DNA of 51,736 bases from Didymodactylos carnosus. Taxonomy: Eukaryota > Rotifera > Eurotatoria > Philodinida > Philodinidae. Within the stretch, counting starts at the first letter, position 1, and each line of letters opens with the position of its first letter. The stretch spans positions 1 to 51,736 of the forward strand of contig CAJNOQ010000406.1 of NCBI GenBank assembly GCA_905250885.1, in the 5' to 3' direction. The position numbers and the translations under genes are program-made. The notes beneath the pieces are model-generated. The model saw nothing but the letters and a program-made list of their open reading frames with translations. It made no database searches and had not been told where the DNA came from. Positions 13,555 to 26,042 of the stretch are shown one piece after another.

Positions 13555-15390
13555 ACAGAAAATCCTTACTTTATAATTGAACAAAAATCATTATTTACAT
13601 TTGTATTCGGATCATGTATTCAGCCGTCACCCTTCAAACATATAACGACTTTTCAGGTAAAATAAATTTTATTTATTACGGATGCCGAAGTATTAATGAC
13701 GATCTCCGTATTTTTGACATAAAACTTCTTCATTACATTGTTCAACCTTAAACCTTTTTCAAAAGATGCGGCATTAAACTATCTCCAAAAAACGTATTGA
13801 GCATTTTGTTTCCTATTTTAACAATAAAAAGGCCATGAGGAAAATACTGCGAAACTTCAGCTTTTATCGCTTTCGAACCTTTTTTTCGTTTTTTATTTGC
13901 ATGTTTTGAAGTATAAAGACGAGAAGATAGCCATCTTATAGTCCTTGGAAAGCTATATCAAATGGCTATATCTAGCATTTTTCAAAACCAGAAGTGTTTG
14001 GTTCTTTTCTTTTCTCAACTACACCAACAAAAACTATGATTTTTGAACAATAGTTCCATTCTGCTCACAAAATCCTTTCTAACTTGGTCGAAATCAAAAG
14101 ATATTGAGCTGGGATTTGTATTATTTTGAAGAAAAATAACACCTCTTACTCATTCAACTAGAGAATGTTCTTAAACTTCCTTTCTTCTGCTATGTTAAGT
14201 TAAAAGAGCTTATTTTTTAAGAAAATCTTAGTGAACTCGCCTTTCTTAAGCTGCACGCAAAGCAAAATTTTAGCAAAATTTTTTTTTCGATAAAAGACAC
14301 ATATTCGGATTTGCCAGAGCATGCTGATCGCAAATATGACCTTGAAAGTTGAAAAAAACCTTTTTTTCGTGGAGAAAAATGCAAAATACTGAAAAGGTCC
14401 AAAAACTTCGAAAATTCTTGGCCTTTCGAAAAACACTCATAACTTACAATAAAACTAAATTTAAAGCGAACCTAATAGATACAAAAGAAAGAGAACATTT
14501 ACAACCACCGGAATATATATTTTGATCTTATATGTTATGCACGGTGCAACGCATTCAGAAAATTTCTTCTTTTCGTTGAAAAAGAAATTAGAAAGTGATC
14601 GAAGTTGAAGTTTCGCAGTATTTTGCTCATAGCCTTTTTATTATGGTATTGTTGTTGTTTTTACTAATGTGTTTCTTTTATTCTGTTGTTGTTTTTTCAA
14701 CTTTATTATTCTTATTGTATTTTACTTATTATTGTCAAACAGTCGATGATTTTCGATATAAGAAAATCCTGTATATAAACAGATATATAGATTTTAGCTT
14801 CATTATGTATTGCATCTAGTATTAGAATTTTTACACACGTACGAATCGAGCATGGAAGACACACACTTAGAAAGAAATGTCTGCATCTAAAAATAAATTA
14901 AGTTGTTTATGTTCAAAAATTGTTGCTGTTGTTTATCTGAAAAATCTTTTTTTATTTGTGCTCTCCTGTTTTGTATAGACATAGTAGTTCCATGTCGGAA
15001 TATTATACATATATACATGAAAAATGATGTATTTTTTGGTTTTTTCTTCGACTTTATTCTTAAATCCAGAAAATTCTTCATTAAAATTTGTTTTTATTGT
15101 AGACGACAGATGTGTTGTTGTTGATATTGGCTCTTTTTTCTCTGATTTTCTTAACGCGCTCGCTTTTCTCTTGTTTGTTTACACTTATTTTCATTTGCTC
15201 TTCTTTTTCTGTGTTTGTTTTTTAAAAACGACTGAAATAAATCTGTCATATATCATACATACGGATTGATCGACGTCGGGCAATAGGATTTTCGGCAATG
15301 GATTTTCGACAATGACCAAATTCCACTTTGGAAGTTTGGCAATAAAAAATTTTTTTATGTCTGTATACTTAAAGTAGTCATGTCAGTTTT
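13555..15390. other. Intergenic, no gene seen
   Basis: AT-rich DNA with long T and A runs. Frames at 14200-14436 and 14595-15269 are long only because stops are sparse; their products are low-complexity Phe/Leu/Ser-rich strings with no domain. Near 15280-15345 the phrase GGCAATGGATTTTCGACAAT occurs in imperfect tandem copies, which may mark the left edge of the different-composition block that follows. Confidence 0.45.
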
Positions 15391-16480
15391 ATTGATAATA
15401 ACACAGACTCCGAGGCCCGAATGATATGGCTGAGCATCGACCCCAGTCTGTTCAGTTTCGGAGCTATGGGCGCGTCTATGTGTATGCTCTCATTAGCGAC
15501 CAGAGGCAAAAAAAATTTCCTGCTCTTTCTGTGCACTCGTCAATATATTGAACGGATCTCCTGTGAAGATAGGCGGCGTCGCTGCACTGAACTCAACCAC
15601 CTTTATGATTGAACCACTGGGACAGTATGGATGTGCACGAAAAATTCATATGTTGATTGCGTTCTGGACAAAGGACGCGTTCAATTCAAGCCAGCCACTA
15701 CAATCATTCGTGACACACGGACAATGGTCATCGATGGTGCGACCAGGAATCTGACATTCCAGTGGCGGAAATCGTTCAAGAACTATTGGACCATATACAA
15801 TAACAATGCGGAGCTGATCAGATTTCTGATGAGCAACCAGAAAAACGGTATCAGTCCAGAGCTAACAGCCCATGTCATTTCAGAAGTATACGAGCATACG
15901 CTCAGAAATTTTAAACTGAACAATGATGGCTCAGTTACAATCAACAACACAAATGTGTCTCTCTAGTTTTTATGCACTACCAGCAATGAGGAAATATGTC
16001 ACGTGTCCACAGTACTTAATAATCTCAGTCAACAACAGATTTCGTCGTTCGGCGAGATTCTGAATCATTCTGATAATAATCATCACGGAGTTTGGAGCAC
16101 TATTTGATTTTTGCACAATAGGTATGGATTTTCGTTTAAACATACGATCGAAGGACTGATAAAATTATGGGATTATTGGAAAAGTCATCAATTACAACAC
16201 AGATAAACTACAGTTCCAGTAGTTCTTACCCAGAATCCTGGCCAAATTGTCATTGGTCGCGGACATGTTTTGGATCTGGTTCAAATCAGAAGTTACAGTA
16301 GTAACACAATGAAAATGATTGTGACACAGTTACCACAACTGAGCCTGGAAAAAACAAATAATCTGAACCGATTGCGGCCGAGTTTTCAAAATATTTGCCT
16401 GCTCAATTGGTTGGATAAGAACACTACATCAGGAACATTGGTGGGCCGGGAAAGATTTTTTAGGGGTAGGAGGGAGCAAT
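15391..16480 (+). pseudogene. Decayed unrecognised coding region of higher G+C
   Basis: Base composition changes sharply at about 15400: CG-containing codons become frequent and the long A/T runs disappear until about 16480. Coding-like peptide can be followed across frames, with apparent breaks near 15535 and 15640. One piece at 15631-15966 contains FQWRKSFKNYWTIYNNNAEL and ends in a stop after NNTNVSL. More coding-like pieces follow at 15990-16110, with an in-frame stop, and at 16215-16440. I recognise no family. The frameshifts and stops argue for a pseudogene. A transposon or horizontally acquired origin is possible but not shown. It may be the 5' part of the region at 16743-17750. Confidence 0.5.
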
Positions 16481-16742
16481 AAATTTTTAGAGTTGTGCAT
16501 ACACAAAAAAAATAAAAATATATAATTCGAAATATAATTCTTCACAGGGTAATAACTACTTATTGTCCTTGATATTTTTTTCCAGGAGGGGCAATTGCCA
16601 CAATTCCCTCTGGCGGCCCGCAAATGATCAGGAAACTGTGACATCAATCGAATACTGAAGTTAGAACTAATTATGGATTTTTCACTAAAGTCTCTATAAA
16701 ATTATTAGATTGTAGAACAATGAATATTGACGGAAAAATTAG

Positions 16743-17750
16743 AATGAGCTTGACAAAATTGGAAACAGTCTAGGCATCGCCATTCATAACAAAGATTATG
16801 CAAGAGAGGTTAATTTTCTGCAATTAGTCAAAAGTATTTCTACAAATGATCTGGCTTTAGATTTGCTATCGAAGAAAAATTCAGCAGTTAACCATTTCAG
16901 ATCACGTTTACGATTGAGTTTTGAGCCAGAACAATTACAAGCATTTAACTGGTATGTGTCACAAACATCACAATTATTGAAATCTGTTCCCTCAATGGAT
17001 AGTTTGAGATTTAATGAACAAGACCGATTAATAACGATGATGAAAAAATTTTAACAAGGGCAATTTGAGTTTAGTAAAACATCAAATAACTAAATTCGCG
17101 TGCAAAATGAGCCCGAATAATGTCAGCGAATTTGCGTCGTATTATGAATTTGTGATTGAATATTACATAGAATGCGAAAAGAATGTAGATATCAATTTAA
17201 AAAATGATATAAACGACCGAAAAATTATCCTGAGTAAGTTAACTTATCGAGCAAAGTTACAAAAAACAAATATATATTTAAGTTTATTTTTAATGTGAAA
17301 AAATAATTAATTCGTATTTTTTTATTCCATTCTACAGAACAACAATCTCAGTTGAATGGATCTGGCTCTAAAACACATATTAACCAGGATAGATTTCAAA
17401 ATATGGTATTCTTGTACAATTACTATAGAAATATAGCAATAAATAATGAAATGGTTGGCATTTGTCAATTGGACAATGTTTCTGGTCTGACTGGGCGTCA
17501 ACTTGCCGAAGCTATTCGCCAAAAATCTATTAACTTTGGTTCCGAAGCCGAAGTCGCTTATCATATGTGTAAGAAAAGAATCGAAAACCCGTCTCGTTAT
17601 GTGAAATGGGCTAATGATACCATTAGTAATCCGAGATCTAAAATTACACTAAAACTAATTATACAAAGTTTTATGCAACTCAAGAAGGCAACCCACGCAG
17701 TATTTGGTTCCAGTTATTTCATCAAGATACAAGATATGCCGACACAGTGA
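16743..17750 (+). CDS. Unrecognised two-exon coding region with one frameshift
   Basis: The frame is open from 16743 to 17051 (visible text NSLGIAIHNKDYAREVNFLQ, later RLRLSFEPEQLQAFNWYVSQ). It shifts by one base in the A/T run at about 17052 and continues open to 17233. A GTAAGT donor follows, then an intron to 17337 with a TTCTACAG acceptor, and exon two runs from 17338 to the stop at 17748-17750; the phase is kept. The product is mostly helical. The last 70 residues contain FGSEAEVAYHMCKKR, then RYVKWANDTISNPRSKI and VFGSSYFIKI. The single shift in a homopolymer could be an assembly error or a real lesion. No upstream ATG could be fixed. I do not recognise the family. The H..K, Y..A(N) spacing loosely recalls small nuclease-like C-terminal domains of mosaic proteins, but this is speculative. 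Confidence 0.55.
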
Positions 17751-18059
17751 TTGTGATTATGACAGTTGATTACAAACTATTATTAGCTTCGTTCACTCCT
17801 AATATGTGATCTTAAAAAAATATATATTATGGAAATTGTTTATAATATAAAATTTTTATTTGTTGGTATATAAAATAACAAATAAATAAACCCTAAGTTA
17901 GTTTTAAAGAGTCAAGATTATTATTATCTATTCATAAATTCTTGAACGAAATTTTGAGTTTGAAAGGCAGTCAAGAAGCACTAAAAATCATTAGGACAAA
18001 AATAAAAATATAAGGAACCCAAAACAAAAAGAAAAGGTAAGTTACGATAGGGAGAATAT
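17751..18059. other. Short spacer between the unrecognised gene and the SMC3 remnant
   Basis: AT-rich DNA with AATAAA-like strings near 17880-17890 that could serve as poly(A) signals for the upstream coding region. Nothing else is recognisable. Confidence 0.4.
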
Positions 18060-18870
18060 GAGAGAACCCAGAAAGATTAAGAGATGTTGAAAGAAGAGAG
18101 AGCGAAGCATTGAAGAAGTTAGATGAAGAATCACAAAGCCTGCGTTCTAAATTGGTGGTAGTGGAGTATGAAAAGATATTTTTGGAAACCAACTTGAGGA
18201 GGAAAAAAGCATTTTTAGCCAGCAAAATTGAGGAATGAGAGAACAAACTGAGTATATATAGTGAAATTAGAAACGAGAATTCTTAGAAGGTGCATTACAA
18301 GCGCTTTGTGAGAATAAATTTCAATCTTACATAAATAAAAGAGAATGCTTTGAATTGAAGAAAAGAACATTGATAACAGAATGAAAAAGGGTATGGATAA
18401 TTTAAAGCAGAGAACAAGATAATATCTTTGTGACAAGCAGCTATCGATCCTTGACGAGCATACAAGGAGAGCTAGATACATGACTGCATTTACGAGTTGA
18501 TTTCTATACTTGAAGACTTATTTGTTTCTGTTTCCACCATCATGAGCCTTTTTATTGTTCTTGTCGATAATGATACCATAGCTACGAACATCATTAAGAT
18601 TGACAAAATACTAACGTTTACACCATTGAATATGTTGTTGTCCAAGAAGATGGAAAAGAATGATAGAGGACGATAATATGATTATGATTTGGGAGCAGAT
18701 TAACACGGATGAGAAATAGAAGAACATATTGAGATTCTAACTAACGATATTTATTTAGTTTCAGACATTAAGATGCAACAGCCATGAACAAGAAATATAA
18801 TTTAAATGTAGTAACACTTGAAGGAGAATATATCTCTAAAAGTGGATTCTTTTTTGGGTTAGTTAGATAT
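18060..18870 (+). pseudogene. SMC3-like cohesin subunit pseudogene (coiled coil and hinge)
   Basis: About 18064-18237 encodes a charged coiled coil (ERRESEALKKLDEESQSLRS) that runs into a stop. At about 18484-18674 the text DCIYELISILEDLFVSVSTI, then SLFIVLVDNDTIATNII and TFTPLNML, follows the SMC3 hinge, which reads roughly CVEVTAGNxLF, VVDNDxxAT, TFxPLN. At about 18776-18860 MNKKYNLNVVTLEGEYISKS matches the hinge end (TLEGDxVSxxG in SMC3). Stops and frame changes separate the pieces, and the ATPase head regions are absent. SMC3 fits the TLEGE and VDND motifs better than SMC1, 2 or 4. SMC3 pairs with SMC1 in the cohesin ring; this copy cannot make it. Confidence 0.68.
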
Positions 18871-19837
18871 TAGTATCAGTATTAGTATTAGATAAAGTTT
18901 ATTCAATAAAATGAAAAGCCCAAAACTCGTCTCATTCGGGCTCTGAAGGTGCTCATTCTCGATCCATATTCAAATAAACTAATACACACGATGTTAATAT
19001 ACCAGATCATCGTGCTCAAGCTAACAGCATTAATAAACATCTTAATAAACATCTATAAAGGTGCCAATTTAAGAATGTTTTTTTTTACAATTCTTCGAAA
19101 ATCTTCACAAAAATCCAAAGGAAACCTTACGTCTATCGAAGTTTTTAAACTGGATACCTTTCGTTTACAAGGTGTACGTTTCAACCTATTAAGATAATAG
19201 TTAAAATTATATCTTTTCATAGATAAACTGATTTATTATCTCGACTCCATAACTTATCAAAAATATGTATGTTTGAAATTAGAAAAAATAGATCAAAATC
19301 GAATTGTTTAAACAGATTCTAAAGTAGGTGTTGGGCATCAATATCTATAAATTGGTAGATGGGTGTGGCTTTTTCTTAACAATAAATGTTTCGTCCCTCA
19401 TTACCGTGGTGCCCCATTTCCTAAAATACTTGAAGAAACTTTTCGAAACAAAATTTTTATATCAAAAAGTAGTTGAGGGATAAAAGTGTTTTGAACGACT
19501 TTTTCGGCAGATCTTTTTTTATGTGTGTCGTTCAATGCAGCATAACGTGCTGGTTCTGATATTGTGTGCACACTGATGTTCTGGAAAACGTTTGTCTTAT
19601 AGATTTTATTTTTAAAAAAACAGAATAGACAATAAAAGTATATTTTGTTTAGATTCTTGCAAGAATAAATAGAATATGTAAAAATAAACTAAGTGGTAAA
19701 CAACAAAAACACAAACAACTGACAATGTGCGCTAGATTTAAATAAAATAGAAATAAACTTTAAAAATACAAATAATATTTTGTTTTTTTAGTTCTACATC
19801 TACTATTTGGGTGTGAGTGTCAGAAATGAGATTATTG
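18871..19837. other. Intergenic 3' of NHLRC2, no gene seen
   Basis: No supported coding region. A plus-strand frame at 18949-19197 has no motif. The part nearest 19838 should contain the 3' UTR of NHLRC2 (minus strand). It is A/T-rich with several TTTATT strings (AATAAA on the minus strand), so the exact poly(A) site cannot be chosen. Confidence 0.4.
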
Positions 19838-22800
19838 TTATGCGAGACTATCAATTCTAATTTCAAATTCAACTGAACTATCTGTTTGATTAATAGGCTT
19901 AACATCGCCCGATACCATTGTGCATTTTTCACCTTCACAAACCATTAGTTCATATTTTAATTGAGCAACATTTTTGTCTCGAGGAATGTAATCTAGGAGA
20001 AATGTATCACTCGCATTACGAGTTAATTCACCATCACACACTTTAAAACCATCTAAAAAATATAATTAAATTATTATTAAAACACTTTTGTATGAAAACA
20101 AATGAAATATTCTTTTCTCACAGATTGATGATTTTGATCTCATTTCCATCACGTTCACTTCACTTACCTTCATCTTCAATATTCCATGTTCCCGCTGGTT
20201 GTCCACTGTCTTTTTCTCTTAATGTTATATTTTCTGGTAAAACAAGGGTCAAATATGCTTGCTTTGAACTAAATGTTCGTTCTTCACTCGTTTCACTAAG
20301 ATCAAATCGAACCTATTTAAAAGAAAATAGAGTCATTTTCATTAAGATTTACACATATTCTCTATACATACTCTAACAACATTTCCGTGTTGAAGATCAA
20401 TTCTTTTAACGCATGAATTATTCGTATCAGCTACCCACATGAAATGTTCAAATATCACAAGCCCCGTTGGTTCATTGAATTTGGCTGAATTTGTTTCTCC
20501 ACGCTGCTTTCTCGTATCCGTATCTTGAAGAAAATAGGTTTTACATTGACGTTGTGGCACATCAACGCATTTCAGTTTATTATTGTACGTGTCACATAGA
20601 TACAAATGATTTGTCTCATAATGAAATGCTATACCAGTTGGATGTTGTAATTTAGCTGACATAGCGCTACCGTCTAAATCACCAAATGCAGATAAATTCT
20701 AAACAAAACAAAAAATATATTTAAGATGTTGTTTTGATTGAAGTAAAATTATATAGTGTTTTTCGATAGTTTTCGTTTAGAATACTAGAATGGAATATTT
20801 GCCCACTTGTAGTCTGGCAGAATAAAGTTTATATCAAATTATATAACAGCAATGTTATATAAGAGCGTCTCGATTATATCCTTAGCTTTCTTTGGTGTTA
20901 TATTAGTTTTCTTTTTTAACTTACTGTTGGATCAAGTTCTCCTCCGACTAAATTTTGAACATTTCCATCTTGTAAGGAACAGACTCGTATTGTTGAGCTA
21001 TTACTGTCAGATATGAATAACACTTGTTTTCCATCCATGACACCTCGACATATTCCAGTTGGTTTAGCTAAACATGCTACCATTGGTTGAGAATCATTTT
21101 TATTTTGTTCAACACCGCTACCAATAATAGCTGAACATGAGTTTTTCGATAATACTCTATGAAAAAAATCAAAGAGAATAAATATATTACTGTGCGAGAA
21201 GACTGCTGTTTATTTACATATTGTTCCACCATTGTGTTTCTTCAAATGCATAGACCCAAATTTGATGGCTACCCGCCATTGCAATTAATAACACATGTTT
21301 ATTGTCAACTAAAACGAAACAATGTTAATATCATTCTTCGAAAAGAAACAAATTCTCCCGAAAAGAGAATCTAATCACATTATATTTCAAATATATGCCT
21401 GAAACAGTAACAGTTTTGAATTAATAGAATGTTTAATGTAGAATTATAATTTGACTATCATGCAGGCACGCTTGTCAGTTGAGGGTGTCTTCCTTGTACT
21501 CAAGTTATTTTTGCAATAGATAAATGCAAGACAGTAGACAAATATATAGGACGATAGAGAATTTCCAGCGCTATCAGAATATACTTAGGGCTGACCAAAA
21601 GTTTTGATCATGGTGTGAGGAGAGGAGAGCTGAATCACCGTTCTACGAACTTTTGGTCAACTCTAAGTATTAACTTTTTTTGTTTCTTGTTCGTCGAATC
21701 AATGAATGTCTCGAACTTACAAGGTGATTCAGCTAAGCAAACATCATATGGTGAAGCAATTGGTTGTTGTGATCGTTTCATTCCTCCAATTTTATCACTT
21801 CCTTGTCTGCCCGTTCCAATTAATGTTAACACACGACGAGAATTTAAATCGAACTAAGAACACTCATGAAGCTTAGTTTTACATAAACAAAAGATAATAC
21901 TCTAATATTACCGCGCGTATAGCATGATTATTCGTATCAGCAACGTAAATAACATTATTATATTCGGCTAAGCCATGAGGTGAATCAAATTCACATTCAC
22001 TTAATTCACCATCAGCTAAACCGGCCTGTCCAGTACCGATAATTGTCTTAAGAACAAAAGAAAAACAGATGATACATGTTATATATGATAAGAACAATAG
22101 CCTTACATCGACCTTTCCCGTCATATCACATGCAAGCAATTGATTACTACCAGAAAATGAGATAATTAATTCTCCACCAGATGTTACACAGATGTATGTC
22201 GGATAACGAAGTGTGGTCTTTGGAACTAAAACGAAAACAAAACAAGTAGGGCATATTATAATAAAAAGAAATTATTCGGTTTTGTGCTACTCAAAACGTG
22301 AAGTAGTTTGAAGCTATTTTGTTAAATTATTTCTAGAGACAAATTAGCTTTATAGTCACTAGTCCAACATGACACATTCTTCAAAAAAAGTATTGCTGTT
22401 TTGCTGTAGTTAGTTACTACCAGTACACCAACCACAAAATATTTGTTTAGATTGAAAAGTAAAAGCTTGTTTAAAAAAATGATTTAAACATTAATTTCAT
22501 TGTCGTATCTTACCTGGAACTGTTGCTTGCGTGTTAAGATCTTCTATTGATATTTTATTTGTTGCTCTAACACTTGACTTATAATGGGTTAATAACGGTT
22601 GTAAAAATGTTTCCAAATGTTGAACATGATTTTCTCCTTCTAATATTAACAAAGGCACAGCATCTGGACTCAAAATCAAGACAGTTGGCCAACATTGTAT
22701 GTCAATTCCTTTCCATGTTGCTAGTGCATTATCGTTCAATACCGGATATTCAATAAGTAATCTATCAACAGCATGACGAACATTTAGTTTCATCTTTTCA

Positions 22801-23774
22801 TGTTCATATTTTGGAGAATGAACACCGATCATAGCAATCTTAATGGAGAATAAATAAAATAAGAAATAGTTATTCATACACATTACTGTCTGTACTCATA
22901 CTCCAGCTGTTGAAAATCGTTTATATGCCATATTTAATCTTGGTAGAACTTGTAAACAATGAATACATGAGTATGTCCAAAAAGTGATAGCAATGATATT
23001 CTCGTGAAATAAATCTTTTAGTTGTAATGGATTTGCTTGAACATGATGAAGAACTAATAATAAACAAGAATAAATATAAACAGAGATGTAGGACCTATCA
23101 GTACCCTTAGAATTACTGAATTCTCCGAGCTAGATAATTCAGGTAAAAATTTCTTCTAAGGTGATCAACGTTAAAACTGCTACACGAAGCGATAAAGTAC
23201 AACGATTAATCAACGCTAATAAATGAGAACAGCTGAACACATACAGCGAAACACTTTCCGTTTTTGTTCACATGTCATACACTAGCTCAATTTAGCTCAC
23301 AAGGTCAGATCTTTGACAGAGCGGGAGGCAAATGTCGAAGCGACTGTTCATTCGTGGTAGTGAGTGCAGTTTGTAAACACAGAGGGCAAAACGAAATCTA
23401 GATATCTCAAGTGGTAAGAGTTTTCCTCTGTTATTCAACCTCTGACATTCGACTGGTTACGACGAATAGAGACAAAAAAAGAAAAATGATGCTATGCGAG
23501 ATATCTCATGAATATCACCAACGAGATCGTATAAGTTCTTTCTTCATAAACCACTACAATTCGTGTTACTTTTTCATCAAAACGATGCATACTTACCAAG
23601 TAGTTTTTCGAATATTTCCCTTGTATATTTTCTCAATTCATCTATGTCCTCTCTCGATTGTAGTTTTTTAATATAGTCCTCTGTATATTCATCAAACTTT
23701 TCCGGATTTTTAGCTATTAACGACAATAGATCATATGTTAAATCACGTAGTGTCTCGGTTGTAAACGATGACAT
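19838..23774 (-). CDS. NHLRC2: NHLRC2: thioredoxin-like / NHL-repeat protein
   Basis: Eleven exons, 681 residues: 23597-23774, 22902-23053, 22514-22838, 22107-22225, 21912-22046, 21721-21853, 21218-21308, 20925-21156, 20378-20698, 20168-20312 and 19838-20052. All junctions are GT-AG and in phase; the exon 9 donor could be three bases further downstream (exon ending at 20381). Residues about 60-210 form a thioredoxin-like domain with the redox-type motif C89-I-H-C92 (FWTYSCIHCLQ). Residues about 220-560 are NHL blades (GTGQAGLADG, SPHGLAEYNNVIYVADTNNH, HPTGIAFHYETNHLYLCDTY) forming a beta-propeller. The C-terminal 120 residues are beta-rich. Human NHLRC2 is about 726 residues with the same order. 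It is an essential cytosolic protein of unsettled biochemical role. Intron 1 is long (543 bases), the others short. Part of exons 9-10 is copied at 13107-13554. Confidence 0.95.
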
Positions 23775-23930
23775 TTTTATGAAATCTAAAGTAGAATAGA
23801 TATGAAAGAAGATGAAATAGCAGTTAGTTTTAAATAAGAAAGCATGTATCAGTTGTATATTAACCTTTAATTATATTACAAAAAAAGGTAATAAACAAAA
23901 CAAATAAAAAAGATAAATAAATTTAATTTG
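23775..23930. other. Upstream region of NHLRC2
   Basis: Likely 5' UTR and promoter of NHLRC2 on the minus strand. It is AT-rich; I see no clear TATA box or initiator that decides the transcription start. Confidence 0.35.
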
Positions 23931-23949
23931 AGCATGAAGTTAAACATAA

Positions 23950-25500
23950 GATTTACTTGTCATAAATATGTCCTGTTCTTCATTATTCAATATTGACTTT
24001 TTCCAACAACAAAATTTTTCACAAAAATGGTAAATACCTGGAATAAAACAGAGTACTTTATATATTAGAGGAATAATATTTGATATTTTCATTATATGAA
24101 ACATGGACGAAAAGTATTAGAGCGAATCCAAGTAAGAATAACACAAATGTAAACATTGTTTCTGATTGACGTCGATTTAACTAACAGTAAAATGATTATT
24201 TCTTTACTGCTGCATTTGAAGGAAGAATAATGCCATAATTAATCGCGTCATATATTTTGTTATTTAACGTTAAATTGGTAAACATCTTTCAGACGAAATA
24301 AATTCGTTGGTGTAGGTTGTTCAACGGATGATATTCCTGTCGCATGAATATTTGTATGAAAGTTCCCATATGAATTCGATACGGGTACTGGCGTTTGGTG
24401 TTCAATAGATCAGCGATGATGACTTAAATTCCCATCTGAGAAACGAAGGTGAACACAGGAAAAAACTCTACACGAAAATTTATCATCAAAGAGTATGGTA
24501 GAAACAAAAATCGCTGTGTTAAAAAATTTTGAGATCCCTTTCTATCTCAGTTTAAAAAGAAAAAACTTCACAACGTATAAATTATTCTATATTAAATTTG
24601 AAATTCATTTAAAATGTGCGGTGTTCGATGGTTGGTTATAAAGACATTTAAAAGCTCAGAATCGGAACATTTTTGCACATGACTGTCAAAACAAACACTG
24701 TTAAAAATATTAAACAAAGGTTTATGAAGCAAACAACAGTATAAATACAAAAAAAAGATTTATTACAAAAAAAATCAATAAAAAAATTTGGACGGATTAA
24801 TATCATCGTTGATAAAAATACATGGAACAAAATTGTTTACAGATAATCGATCAAGGTGCTTTTTGAAATAGAAACATTTTAATTCAACTAAATATTTCAA
24901 TTCTCAATGGTATTAATGTACAAAAAATTAGTAAATATGGTAATCCTACGCATAAATTTACATCTGACATGAAGTACATGACTAATATAATGCAGACTGT
25001 TCAATGCAAAACAATGACTAAAAGAGAGAGAAATGAAACATTTGTCTTGTTATCAGTCTCGAAAAAAAGAAACATACAGAAAAAGATCTTTATATTTGAA
25101 TATTTTCGAAAGATGGATATCCCAGATAACATTAATATCATTTCGATAGTAACCAAACCTAATGACACACCTGTCCACACATCCAGCTTAAGAAAAGAGA
25201 ATAAGCACTTTGATGATAGAAATAATAATCTCTAACCGTACTAAACATAAAGCTGTCCATCATTCCATGTATTTAAAATACGTGTTTGTATCATGGAATC
25301 CTGAAAAAAGAATAGAAAAAAGAGATATTGAAGAAATTCATGAGAATTGAAATGAATGGAATAATACATACCCAGAAGACATATACTAATATGAGTAACG
25401 TTAGATGAATGAATAACGGAATACATCGAGCGGTATATAATTGTAAAAATGTCTCAATGTCTGTTTTTCTCATTGTTGTACGCACAATTGCTATTACATC
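23950..25500 (-). pseudogene. Remnant of an unrecognised membrane-protein gene
   Basis: Three coding-like pieces lie in the same orientation. At 25381-25500, after a TTCAAG acceptor, is VRTTMRKTDIETFLQLYTAR followed by a hydrophobic membrane segment (IPLFIHLTLLILVYVFW) that ends at a GTATGT donor. At 25247-25303, after TTTTTTCAG, is DSMIQTRILNTWNDGQLYV with a stop. At about 24255-24437, after a CTCAG acceptor, is VPVSNSYGNFHTNIHATGIS and then PTPTNLFRLKDVYQF, preceded by an in-frame TGA. A further short frame at 23957-24040 (YHFCEKFCCWKKS) may be a last exon. The in-frame stops and missing 5' exons suggest a broken gene. I do not recognise the family. Confidence 0.4.
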
Positions 25501-26034
25501 TTGAAGAGAGAATCAATATGTTTTTTATTAAAAAATTGAGGAATGTGAAGTTCGTTAGACAATCAGACTTTTCAAAACGACTCTACAACTAGAAGGATGA
25601 TGGCTCAACACGAGATTCGTGATAGAAAACAAACCGACTGTGAAAGATCAGACATAACGTTCAGTTTATCATATTTTTCGTCCCTCCGTCATTAAATTCA
25701 TCCGAAGTATTTTATTATGCAATACTTTGCATACTGATCAAGAGTCGAAAGTTCAATAAATCGAAAATAGATCAGGAATGCTACTATTCAAAAACCGAAA
25801 CGATATAGATCAAAAGTTCAATTGATAATCCTGATCTAAAACTGCCGGCTAGATAGTAGCTAGCTGGAGCTAGCTAAATGTACCGCTTTACCTAGGTTGA
25901 GCTACTTTATCGATTTTTTCTTTTGCTTGGGCAGAAGTATCGAACTTAATACTATATTCCTGGTGTATGAAATTTCCACTCACTTAACAAACTAGTTAAG
26001 TTTGAATGTAACTATTATTCAGTTAGTTGCTGAG
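25501..26034. other. Intergenic, no gene seen
   Basis: No supported gene. A cluster of TAGCTAGCTGGAGCTAGCTA palindromic words occurs at about 25853-25876. It may be a small structured repeat, but nothing further can be said. Confidence 0.4.
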
Positions 26035-26042
26035 AACTAAAA

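Noticed and set aside
14200..15269. Several plus- and minus-strand frames of 60-80 codons
   Set aside because: Low-complexity Phe/Leu/Ser/Lys-rich products, mutually overlapping, without motifs or splice signals.
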